Origin: Acidobacteriaceae bacterium
Lineage (GTDB): Bacteria; Acidobacteriota; Terriglobia; Bryobacterales; Bryobacteraceae
Direction: 5' to 3'
DNA: 7,208 nt
NCBI GenBank assembly: GCA_019246575.1
Contig: JAFAQG010000658.1
Span: forward strand, 1-7,208
The notes below the pieces were generated by a model, which worked only from the letters and a program-made list of their open reading frames with translations, was not told where the DNA came from and did no database searches. The position numbers were made by a program, and so were the translations under genes. The stretch's first letter is position 1, and each line of letters starts with the position of its first letter. Below, in pieces: positions 1 to 5,853 of the stretch.

Positions 1-1
1 G

Positions 2-529
2 AAAGGCTCTGCTGCTAACGATGTGCGCCACCGGTTCGTCACGACCTTTGTGTGGTCGCCGACGTTCATGAAAAGCGACAGCTTCGCGGCTCGCTATCTC
101 ATCAATAACTGGCAACTTAGCTCCGTCACCACGCTCCAGTCCTCCCAGCCGACAAACTCCACGACCAATGTTTCCGGAAATGCGTTTTCAGGTGCCTTGG
201 TTTCGGGTTCAGTCAATGGGCTGGGCGGAGGATTTAGCCGCGTGCCGTTTCAGCCGGTCAGCAATTTGGATGTGGATCCCATTTACAGAGTCGATGCACG
301 GCTGTCCAAGAAATTGCCCTTCTCGGAGCGAGTGGTTGGTTACTTAACCTTCGAGGCGTTTAACCTCTTCAACACGCCGTACGACACCAGCCGCCGCACT
401 GCAGAGTACGACTTGGTCGGCACAACTTTGCGATACAGAACCGACTACGCAACTCCGAACTCGGACGCTGCGAGCCCGGATGGCACGACCGCGCGGCGGG
501 CCCAGGTAAGTCTGCGGATTACGTTCTAA
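2..529 (+). CDS. TonB-dependent receptor (Oar-like), C-terminal fragment, 5' end outside window
   Basis: The reading frame is open from the left edge (first full codon at base 2) to a TAA at 527-529, giving about 175 residues of the C-terminal end of a larger protein. A D-x-R-H-R-F segment near the start, alternating polar/aromatic strands, an R-x-D-x-R-x-S-K strand at about 289-312, the motif EAFNLFN at 353-373 and a last residue Phe (R-I-T-F) are typical of the outer-membrane beta-barrel end of large TonB-dependent, carboxypeptidase-regulatory-like receptors. The terminal aromatic residue fits the barrel-assembly signal. Such proteins sit in the outer membrane and usually import polymers, siderophores or other large nutrients; the substrate cannot be told from this fragment. 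A GTG at 23 is an internal codon, not a start. The gene runs towards the purine operon and is probably a separate transcription unit. The family call is firm at superfamily level; the plug and N-terminal domains are not visible. Confidence 0.8.
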   Translation, partial: KGSAANDVRHRFVTTFVWSPTFMKSDSFAARYLINNWQLSSVTTLQSSQPTNSTTNVSGNAFSGALVSGSVNGLGGGFSRVPFQPVSNLDVDPIYRVDARLSKKLPFSERVVGYLTFEAFNLFNTPYDTSRRTAEYDLVGTTLRYRTDYATPNSDAASPDGTTARRAQVSLRITF

Positions 530-592
530 TTTTGTCCTCAAACGTCGTTCGCGGCCGGCTTAGAACCGTAGCAGCCCCGGGGGCGCGCCCGT
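530..592. other. Convergent intergenic spacer with GC-rich palindromes
   Basis: This 63-bp spacer lies between the stop codons of the receptor gene and the urate oxidase gene. It contains overlapping GC-rich symmetric stretches: CCCCGGGG at 575-582 and the perfect palindrome GGGCGCGCCC at 581-590. Neither leaves room for a good loop, and no U-tract follows on either strand, so I do not call an intrinsic terminator. A weak GGCT/AGCC pairing (557-560 with 573-576) is also possible. Transcripts from both sides must end near here, perhaps in a Rho-dependent way or through a GC-rich structure. No gene is seen in it. Confidence 0.5.
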
Positions 593-1420
593 TTAACGTC
601 CAATCCGTGCTTCGATGTACCCCGACGGTTCGTCTGTCGGAACAAAGACCTGATTCGGATTATCGAGTCCGAAACGAGAGAGGTCGACCAGCAGGCAGTG
701 CTTGTTCGGCATAACGAGGTGGATATCGTTCACCTGCGGGCAGCCATCAAGTACATTCTCTGCCATGGCGTACAAGGTGTGTTGCACGGAAAAGCTCCGA
801 TGCCCGGCAAAGGTGTCCAATAGCGCACGTCTGATCTGTTCATGCAGTGCACTGAAGCCCAGATCACCCTCCTCATACCTCCAGTCTGCGTCGAGAACCG
901 TCCCCAGCAGCCGCTCGTGCGTTTCGGCGAGTGTCGTGTATTCGTCCTTCATGTACCCCGCAAACGCGGAATCGGCAGTCTTCAGAATGTGCAGATTGCG
1001 GACACCGGACGTCACGGTTTCCTGCGACCGTGTCACGGTGACACCACTGCAGCGAAGTTCTCCTCCTCGCTCGAGGAATGCATGCGGGTGATCGCCGATG
1101 CGGTCCCACGGCGACTGACTGATCGCGACCTTGACCTTCGATGCGTGCGGCATGCGAGCCAGGAAATGCCGGCCGAGATCGAGCGCGAATTGCTCAATCG
1201 ATTCTACCTGTCGCTGCCGCGCAATCGCGTACACCGTGTTCTTCATCGTGTCAGTCGGCAGCACCCCGCTGTTATCCCCTTCGACATACGAATTCCGAAA
1301 ATCGCCCTCAAGGAGAATCTGTACGGTTAGCTCGACAACTTCGTGGCGCCCGTGTTTGCGCAATACTTGCAGAAGACGGACACGGCTTTTGCCATATGTG
1401 TCGAAGGTGAGGACGGGCAT
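593..1420 (-). CDS. pucL: Urate oxidase (uricase, factor-independent urate hydroxylase)
   Basis: This 275-residue cytosolic enzyme of the T-fold uricase family oxidises urate with O2 to 5-hydroxyisourate and H2O2, without metal or organic cofactor. All active-site residues known from Aspergillus flavus uricase can be placed: the Lys-Thr dyad at K11 (YGKSRVR) and T56 (L-P-T-D-T), then F153, R170 (E-T-H-E-R, 17 residues after the Phe as in the fungal enzyme), Q213 (SVQHTLYAMAE), N239 and H241 (MPNKH). The tandem T-fold domains cover about 1-135 and 136-275. The length is close to bacterial relatives, and the C-terminal peroxisomal tripeptide of eukaryotes is absent. It is the last gene of the operon, starting at ATG 1418-1420 three bases after the HIU hydrolase stop, with only a weak purine-rich stretch (CGGAAG) upstream, so coupled translation is likely. 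It stands alone and is not fused to an OHCU decarboxylase domain as in Bacillus PucL; the symbol refers only to the uricase activity. Confidence 0.96.
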   Translation of the reverse strand: MPVLTFDTYGKSRVRLLQVLRKHGRHEVVELTVQILLEGDFRNSYVEGDNSGVLPTDTMKNTVYAIARQRQVESIEQFALDLGRHFLARMPHASKVKVAISQSPWDRIGDHPHAFLERGGELRCSGVTVTRSQETVTSGVRNLHILKTADSAFAGYMKDEYTTLAETHERLLGTVLDADWRYEEGDLGFSALHEQIRRALLDTFAGHRSFSVQHTLYAMAENVLDGCPQVNDIHLVMPNKHCLLVDLSRFGLDNPNQVFVPTDEPSGYIEARIGR

Positions 1421-1423
1421 CGG

Positions 1424-1741
1424 TCAGCTTCCGCGGTAGGTTGTGTAGCCGAACGGACTCACGAGCAGGGGAACATGATAATGCGCAGAGGTGTCATCCA
1501 CTCGGAATGAAACGGTGATCTCGGGATAGAAGCCGTCGGGGAACTTCCCAGCAACGTCGAACACAATCCGATATATCCCGGGATGCAGAACAGCGTCATT
1601 CGGCAGGAGCGCCGGACAGCGGCCGTCATCGTCGGTCGTCCCGTGTGCGATCTCCTCGTCGTAATGGAACAACCGCACTGCGACGCCGCAGGCCGGCCGT
1701 CCAGCGGCGGTATCGAGCAGATGCGTCGAGATTCCGCTCAT
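1424..1741 (-). CDS. uraH: 5-hydroxyisourate hydrolase (transthyretin-like protein)
   Basis: This 105-residue protein hydrolyses the unstable urate oxidase product 5-hydroxyisourate to 2-oxo-4-hydroxy-4-carboxy-5-ureidoimidazoline (OHCU). It shows the family hallmarks in order: N-terminal S-T-H-L-L-D-T-A-x-G-R-P-A with H7, T-D-D-D-G-R with R41, F-Y-P-E-I at 71-75, H-Y-H-V-P-L-L with H89, and the diagnostic C-terminal tetrapeptide YRGS (102-105). H7, R41, H89 and S105 match the catalytic set known for the family; the YRGS end separates true hydrolases from the hormone carrier transthyretin. There is no signal peptide, so it should be cytosolic, probably a homotetramer like its relatives. The ATG (1739-1741) overlaps the TGA of the OHCU decarboxylase gene as ATGA. 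No clear Shine-Dalgarno is seen apart from GGCGGA directly before the start, so re-initiation after the upstream stop is likely. Confidence 0.97.
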   Translation of the reverse strand: MSGISTHLLDTAAGRPACGVAVRLFHYDEEIAHGTTDDDGRCPALLPNDAVLHPGIYRIVFDVAGKFPDGFYPEITVSFRVDDTSAHYHVPLLVSPFGYTTYRGS

Positions 1742-2223
1742 TCCGCCAACAGTTTCTGCAAACGCAGGCGCATGATTTTGGCCTGTTCCGCCGCAGCAAT
1801 CCGAATCTCGTCGTCGGCCGTATTTTCGATCCGCCGTTCGAGCGAAGTCTTCATCTCATCCGCGCTCTTACCTGTGGCACAGACGATAAACATCCAGCCG
1901 AACTTCGATTCATAGCGATGATTGAGATCTTCGAGACAGCGAACTGTTCCGTCCACCGCTGTCGCTATTCCGCTTTGTTCGCCGGCTGACCACTCACTCA
2001 TCGCTTTCTTTTCGCCTATGCGCGGATGCGACGAGAATGCCTGGATCCAGGCGCTCTGCGATAGAGCCCACCAAACGTGCTCAGCGGCGGACTGCAACGC
2101 GTTCGAATCCGCGAAGGGCCGGCGCGCGAGCATATCGTTCGCCCAGGCCTCGGATCCGCAACACCGCAGCAGTTGCTCCCGAACAGTCTTTGAATCTGCG
2201 GTGTTCAGTTGCTCCAAGGTCAT
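1738..2223 (-). CDS. uraD: OHCU decarboxylase (2-oxo-4-hydroxy-4-carboxy-5-ureidoimidazoline decarboxylase)
   Basis: This 161-residue all-helical, cofactor-free enzyme decarboxylates OHCU stereospecifically to (S)-allantoin, completing the urate-to-allantoin steps. The family signature HPRIGEKKA is at 66-74 with the catalytic His at 66. It is followed by W-S-A-G-E-Q-S-G (78-85), where E82 matches the conserved acidic residue. The C-terminal block F-G-W-M-F-I-V-C-A-T-G-K-S (108-120), then L-x-x-R-x-x-N and E-x-x-x-A-A-x-E-Q-x-K-I, is also typical. The length is normal for a stand-alone protein (about 160-175 residues). Its ATG (2221-2223) overlaps the FAD-subunit TGA as ATGA, with AGGG six bases upstream at 2230-2233, and its own TGA overlaps the next ATG. 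Decarboxylase and HIU hydrolase are adjacent but separate polypeptides here, whereas some bacteria fuse them. Confidence 0.97.
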   Translation of the reverse strand: MTLEQLNTADSKTVREQLLRCCGSEAWANDMLARRPFADSNALQSAAEHVWWALSQSAWIQAFSSHPRIGEKKAMSEWSAGEQSGIATAVDGTVRCLEDLNHRYESKFGWMFIVCATGKSADEMKTSLERRIENTADDEIRIAAAEQAKIMRLRLQKLLAE

Positions 2224-3077
2224 TGCACGCCCTGCAGGAACTCGGTCAGGAGGTTTGCGACGACGAGCGTCCGATATTCTTCCGTCGATCGGATGTCCGT
2301 AATCGGCTGAATCTCTGTACGAATCAGCTCCTGCGCTTGCGCCAACAGACCCGTCCTCAGCTCGCCTCCGCGCAACATCGCTTCTGTCTTAATACAGCGC
2401 AGCGGAACCGGAGCCACGCTGCCAACAGCGATGCGAATATCCGCGATATGCCCGTCCTCCAGTTCGGCTCCGGCCGCGAGGCAAACCTTTGAGATCGCCT
2501 GCGCTTTGCGCGGGCCGACCTTACGGCCATAGTGTCGCCAATGCGCCCTTCTACGCGGCAACCGAATCTCGGACACCAACTCATCGGGCCGCAATTGCGT
2601 TTGTCTGTACCCTGTATGAAACTGCCGATACGGAACCGAGCGCGCGCCGCCCGTCGAGATTAGCGTAATTTCGGCATCATAGACGAGCAGCGCGGGCGAC
2701 GAGTCCGCGGCGGGGGAAGCATTGACGATATTCCCTCCGACTGTTCCGCGATTCTGATTGGCAATGCCGCCCGTCCACGATGCGGCCAGGCACAGTAAAG
2801 GGAATTCTCGTTGGAGAGTAGCGTGTTGGCGAATTTGCGTATACGTCACTGCGCCGCCGAGGCGAACCTCCGAATCAGTGACGATGATGGTGCGTAGCTC
2901 AGAAACGTCGCGAACCGATACGAATTTTTCAAACGGAAGCTTTCCTGCATTGAAAAGGACCATCAGGTCCGTCCCGCCTGCGATAGGACGCCACCCATCG
3001 CCGCTTCCGAGCATCTCAAGCGCGTCAACCAGACTTCTGGCGCGCCTCAACTCGTAATCCGGAACATAACACCTCAT
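2220..3077 (-). CDS. xdhB: Xanthine dehydrogenase FAD-binding subunit
   Basis: This 285-residue subunit accepts electrons from the iron-sulfur subunit onto FAD and passes them to NAD+ or another acceptor. It shows the two flavin loops of the CO dehydrogenase/XDH medium-subunit family: P-I-A-G-G-T-D-L-M-V at 31-40 and G-T-V-G-G-N-I-V-N-A-S-P-A-A-D at 111-125. These are followed by the C-terminal flavoprotein domain (about 175-281), ending in D-I-R-S-T-E-E-Y-R. No [4Fe-4S]-binding insertion, as in 4-hydroxybenzoyl-CoA reductase, is seen. The start is ATG 3075-3077, which overlaps the preceding TGA as ATGA and has a strong ribosome-binding stretch AAAAGGTGAG at 3090-3099. The frame is open up to 3140, but those 21 extra codons lie inside the Fe-S gene and do not look like family sequence. 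The symbol follows the E. coli xdhABC convention; it is pucC in Bacillus. Confidence 0.94.
   Translation of the reverse strand: MRCYVPDYELRRARSLVDALEMLGSGDGWRPIAGGTDLMVLFNAGKLPFEKFVSVRDVSELRTIIVTDSEVRLGGAVTYTQIRQHATLQREFPLLCLAASWTGGIANQNRGTVGGNIVNASPAADSSPALLVYDAEITLISTGGARSVPYRQFHTGYRQTQLRPDELVSEIRLPRRRAHWRHYGRKVGPRKAQAISKVCLAAGAELEDGHIADIRIAVGSVAPVPLRCIKTEAMLRGGELRTGLLAQAQELIRTEIQPITDIRSTEEYRTLVVANLLTEFLQGVQ
2230..2233 (-). promoter_or_regulatory. Ribosome binding site for OHCU decarboxylase
   Basis: The minus strand reads AGGG with a six-base spacer to ATG 2221-2223, inside the end of the FAD-subunit gene. It is short but well placed, and it supports the overlapping ATGA start. Confidence 0.5.
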
Positions 3078-3547
3078 TCGCGATCGCTGCTCACCTTTTG
3101 AACGGCTTCGAAGATGCGCGAATAACCGGTACAGCGGCACAGATTACCCGCAAGCCCTTGCCGGATTTCGTCTATCGTGGGATGCGGATTGCGCGAGAGC
3201 AAATGAAGCGATGCCATAATCATTCCCGGCGTGCAGATGCCGCACTGTGCCGCGCCCGCTTCGATGAATGCCTGCTGCAGCGGATGCACGCTGCCGTTTT
3301 GGGCCAGTTCCTCTATGGTGCAGATGCGCGTACCTTCCGCCTGCATCACCGGTATCAGGCAACTGTTCACCAACTCATCATCCACAATCACCGAACAAGC
3401 GCCGCATTCGCCTTCGCCGCAGCCCTCTTTGGTGCCCGTAAGACCGAGATCCTCGCGCAACACGTCGAGCAGACGCGTCATCGGATACGCTTCGATGGTG
3501 CGCGGAACGCCATTCACAAGAAATGACAGAGAGCATTTCTGCCTCAC
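3074..3547 (-). CDS. xdhC: Xanthine dehydrogenase [2Fe-2S] iron-sulfur subunit
   Basis: This 157-residue small subunit carries electrons from the molybdenum centre to FAD through two [2Fe-2S] clusters. The N-terminal plant-ferredoxin-like domain binds one cluster with C43, C48, C51 and C63 (E-G-C-G-E-G-E-C-G-A-C, then N-S-C). The C-terminal helical domain binds the other with C102, C105, C137 and C139 (Q-C-G-I-C-T-P-G-M and L-C-R-C-T-G-Y). All eight ligands are present and the length matches the family. The start is GTG 3545-3547: it overlaps the TGA of the large-subunit gene as GTGA and has AGGAG six bases upstream (3554-3558), while the next in-frame Met (residue 23) would delete the first beta strand. 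The symbol follows E. coli (pucE in Bacillus) and must not be confused with the XdhC maturation factor of Rhodobacter, which is a different protein. Confidence 0.96.
   Translation of the reverse strand: MRQKCSLSFLVNGVPRTIEAYPMTRLLDVLREDLGLTGTKEGCGEGECGACSVIVDDELVNSCLIPVMQAEGTRICTIEELAQNGSVHPLQQAFIEAGAAQCGICTPGMIMASLHLLSRNPHPTIDEIRQGLAGNLCRCTGYSRIFEAVQKVSSDRE
3090..3099 (-). promoter_or_regulatory. Ribosome binding site for the FAD subunit
   Basis: The minus strand reads AAAAGGTGAG, a good match to the anti-Shine-Dalgarno sequence, with a 12-base spacer to ATG 3075-3077. The spacing is a little long but favours this start over the upstream in-frame alternatives, which lie on the other side of this site. 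Confidence 0.6.
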
Positions 3548-5817
3548 GCTACGCTCCTGCTTTCCTCGTCCTCGGACGCCTCTGTTATCGGCTGCGGCCG
3601 CTCGGCAAGCGCACGCAAGACATTCTCAGGCAGCAGCGGCACGCGATTGAACGGAATCCCCAAGGCGTTCTCGACAGCGTTCAAAATGGCCGGCGCCGGC
3701 CCGTCCATCGGCAGCTCGCCGATGCCTTTCGCGCCCATTGCGCCGTGAGCGTACGGCAACTCTTCGAAGAACACGCTAATGGGCGGAACATCCACCGAGG
3801 TCGGAATGATGTAGTTCGTCATCTGGTTGTTGACCATCGCGCCATCGCGCCAGACGACGTTCTCATACAGCGCGTACCCGATCGCCTGCGCGACTCCGCC
3901 TTCGATCTGGCCACGCGCCAGCACAGGATTCAGCACTCGCCCGACTTCCTGAACAGCTACGAAATGGTCGACCTGAATCTCTCCCGTGACCGTATCGACC
4001 GTGACTTCGGCCACATACGTCGCGTACGAATACGCGCCGTAAGCATCGCCTTCATACTTCTCGTCATCCCAGTGGATTCCTCGCGGCTCCTGATATTGCG
4101 CACTCGTTCGGAGCGCGCCGAAGCGCGCCAGATATTCGCGGCAAGCGCTTCGAAACTGCTCCGGCGAGTACGACGGCGTCAGCAGATCGGCATCGATCAG
4201 CTTCTGCTTCAACGCGAGGCTCGCGCCTTCCACAAGTTTTCCAACCACCATCGCCGTCCGCGAGGCAACAGTCGGGCCGCTGTTCGGCACGCAGGCGGTA
4301 TCCGGTCGCCGCACTTCGATCTGATCGTAGGGAAGCGTGAGCGCTTCGGCCGCAATCTGCGCCAGAATCGTGTTCGTGCCCTGCCCCATTTCGGTCATCG
4401 AGCTCAGCACCAGAACGGTTCCATCGGCTGCGGCCTCAATCTCGACTATGGACTGCAAGTAACGCTCGCCCGAGCCGGTGAAACCCGCGCCGTGAAGAAA
4501 CGTCGAGAAGCCGATGCCTTTCTTCAGCGTGCTCGTGCGGTTTGCGTTCCGGAACCGCTTGGTCTTTTCGTGGTATCCCGCTATCTCGAGGGCGCGGTCC
4601 TGCAGCCCCGGTAGATCGATGTCCTGCTGAACGATCTGACCGGTCGCGGTTGTGTCGCCCTTTCTCAACAGATTGCGGCGGCGAAATTCGTCCGCCGCGA
4701 GTCCAACCACCCGTGCGACTCTGTCCATGTGCCGCTCGAGTGCGAACAGACTTTGCGGTGCGCCGAACCCGCGGAATGCGCCATGCGGAGGCGTGTTCGT
4801 GGCAACAGCTGTGCTCGAAACGCGGACGTTGTCGCAGCGATACGGGCCCGCCGCATGGATCGTGCCTCGCGAAAGGACGACGCTCGAAAGCGTGGCGTAC
4901 GCCCCGCCATCGATAACGAACTCGATATCCATCGCCAGCAAGCGGCCGTCGCGGGACACCGCCGTCTTGTGGCGCGTTCGAGAGGGATGGCGCTTCGTGG
5001 TCGCGGCCATATCCTCTTCGCGGTCGTAAATAATCTTCACCGGTTCGCCGGATTTCCAGGCGAGCAGCGCCGCATGCCCCGCGATCATGGACGGATATTC
5101 TTCTTTGCCTCCGAACGCGCCTCCGGTCTCCTGCTGGATAACGCGAACCTTTTCCCGGGGCAAATCGAACAGCGCCATCAAGGCTTTATGCACATAGAAC
5201 GGACACTGCATGGAGCCGCGAACTGTTATGCCCTCGTTTGGGTCTGCCGTCGCAAGCATCCCCTGAGGCTCAATGTAAAGCTGTTCCTGTGCGCCGGTCG
5301 AGTATTCGCCCTCGACAATAAACGCCGCTTGCTGCCATACCCGGTCCACGTCGCCCTTCCGTATCAAGTAATTCTTGAAAGCGTTGTCTTCGCCCCAAAC
5401 GATCGTGTCTCGCCGCAGCGACGTGTCGATGTCGAACACGGCCGGCAACGGCTCGTACTCGATATGAACGTAGTTGCGCGCTTTCTGAAGCAAGTTCTTA
5501 TCGCGATGCGCGAGGAGAAGAATCGGTTCGTACGGGTGATTCACGCGTCCGTCTGCCAGAAACGGCTGATCATCAAAGATGAGGCTGACGACGTTTTTGC
5601 CTAAAATATCGCGCGCAGTAACAACCGTAAACTCGTCCCACGGAATGCCGTCTTCGAACCGGATGCCGCGAATAATGCCGCGCGGAATGGTGCTGCGGAT
5701 CGTGAGCCCGTGCAGCATACCCGGGAGCGAAAGATCATCGACGTATTCGGCTGCGCCGGTGACCTTCGGCAATGCCTCTTTGCGAGGCACCGGTTTCCCG
5801 ACTACTCGGTACTCCAT
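3544..5817 (-). CDS. xdhA: Xanthine dehydrogenase molybdopterin-binding catalytic subunit
   Basis: This 757-residue subunit holds the molybdenum cofactor and hydroxylates hypoxanthine/xanthine to urate. The N-terminal aldehyde oxidase/xanthine dehydrogenase a/b hammerhead domain covers about 18-125, and the two molybdopterin-binding domains follow to about 735. Visible motifs are A-Q-E-Q-L-Y-I-E-P-Q (176-185), GGAFGGKEE (232-240), GAFRGFGAPQ (346-355), E-M-G-Q-G (476-480) and G-A-K-G-I-G-E-L-P (695-703). By motif alignment E239 and R349 match the purine-positioning Glu802 and Arg880 of bovine xanthine oxidoreductase, and E701 matches the catalytic Glu1261. Arg at that site is shared with some non-purine hydroxylases, so the operon context adds much of the specificity call. 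The size agrees with E. coli XdhA and Bacillus PucD. It follows allantoinase after 23 bases with only a weak TAGAG upstream. The C-terminal tail (about 745-757) is acidic and probably disordered. Assembly needs a maturation factor, which is not encoded here. Confidence 0.93.
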   Translation of the reverse strand: MEYRVVGKPVPRKEALPKVTGAAEYVDDLSLPGMLHGLTIRSTIPRGIIRGIRFEDGIPWDEFTVVTARDILGKNVVSLIFDDQPFLADGRVNHPYEPILLLAHRDKNLLQKARNYVHIEYEPLPAVFDIDTSLRRDTIVWGEDNAFKNYLIRKGDVDRVWQQAAFIVEGEYSTGAQEQLYIEPQGMLATADPNEGITVRGSMQCPFYVHKALMALFDLPREKVRVIQQETGGAFGGKEEYPSMIAGHAALLAWKSGEPVKIIYDREEDMAATTKRHPSRTRHKTAVSRDGRLLAMDIEFVIDGGAYATLSSVVLSRGTIHAAGPYRCDNVRVSSTAVATNTPPHGAFRGFGAPQSLFALERHMDRVARVVGLAADEFRRRNLLRKGDTTATGQIVQQDIDLPGLQDRALEIAGYHEKTKRFRNANRTSTLKKGIGFSTFLHGAGFTGSGERYLQSIVEIEAAADGTVLVLSSMTEMGQGTNTILAQIAAEALTLPYDQIEVRRPDTACVPNSGPTVASRTAMVVGKLVEGASLALKQKLIDADLLTPSYSPEQFRSACREYLARFGALRTSAQYQEPRGIHWDDEKYEGDAYGAYSYATYVAEVTVDTVTGEIQVDHFVAVQEVGRVLNPVLARGQIEGGVAQAIGYALYENVVWRDGAMVNNQMTNYIIPTSVDVPPISVFFEELPYAHGAMGAKGIGELPMDGPAPAILNAVENALGIPFNRVPLLPENVLRALAERPQPITEASEDEESRSVA
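3554..3558 (-). promoter_or_regulatory. Ribosome binding site for the Fe-S subunit (decides GTG start)
   Basis: The minus strand reads AGGAG here, followed by a six-base spacer and the GTG at 3545-3547. It lies inside the last codons of the molybdopterin-subunit gene. The ideal spacing supports GTG as the true start and suggests that the small subunit is initiated both independently and by coupling. Confidence 0.75.
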
Positions 5818-5833
5818 TCGACTACTCTAGCCG

Positions 5834-5853
5834 ATGCCGGTCATGCCCGGCAT
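5834..5853 (-). repeat. Perfect 7-bp inverted repeat (mRNA hairpin) over the allantoinase stop codon
   Basis: The arms ATGCCGG and CCGGCAT are perfect reverse complements separated by six bases, so the operon mRNA can form a GC-rich 7-bp stem. The loop, GCATGA, holds the last Ala codon and TGA stop of allantoinase. The stem ends 16 bases before the xanthine dehydrogenase ATG. No U-run follows, so it is not an intrinsic terminator. It occupies the operon's only sizeable intergenic gap and could affect mRNA stability or the relative expression of the flanking genes; that role is inference. The arms partly encode the end of the protein, so chance is possible. Confidence 0.5.

Noticed and set aside
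575..590. Possible intrinsic terminator at the GC palindromes
   Set aside because: The symmetric blocks leave no proper loop beyond a 3-bp stem, and no U-tract follows on either strand.
532..714. A 60-codon plus-strand frame just after the receptor stop codon
   Set aside because: It starts three bases after the receptor stop but runs into the urate oxidase gene on the other strand. It has no ribosome-binding site and an Arg-rich translation without motifs.
842..1330. A 162-codon plus-strand frame opposite urate oxidase
   Set aside because: The minus strand holds urate oxidase active-site residues across this range; the plus-strand translation has no family resemblance.
3523..4614. A 363-codon open frame on the plus strand, antisense to the molybdopterin subunit
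   Set aside because: It lies fully opposite strongly conserved coding sequence. Its translation is Arg/His-rich with no recognisable domain, and it has no separate start context. It reflects the codon bias of the real gene on the other strand.
4729..5604. A 291-codon plus-strand open frame opposite the same subunit
   Set aside because: It has the same character: low-complexity Arg-rich translation and no motif, while the minus strand carries well-placed family motifs throughout.
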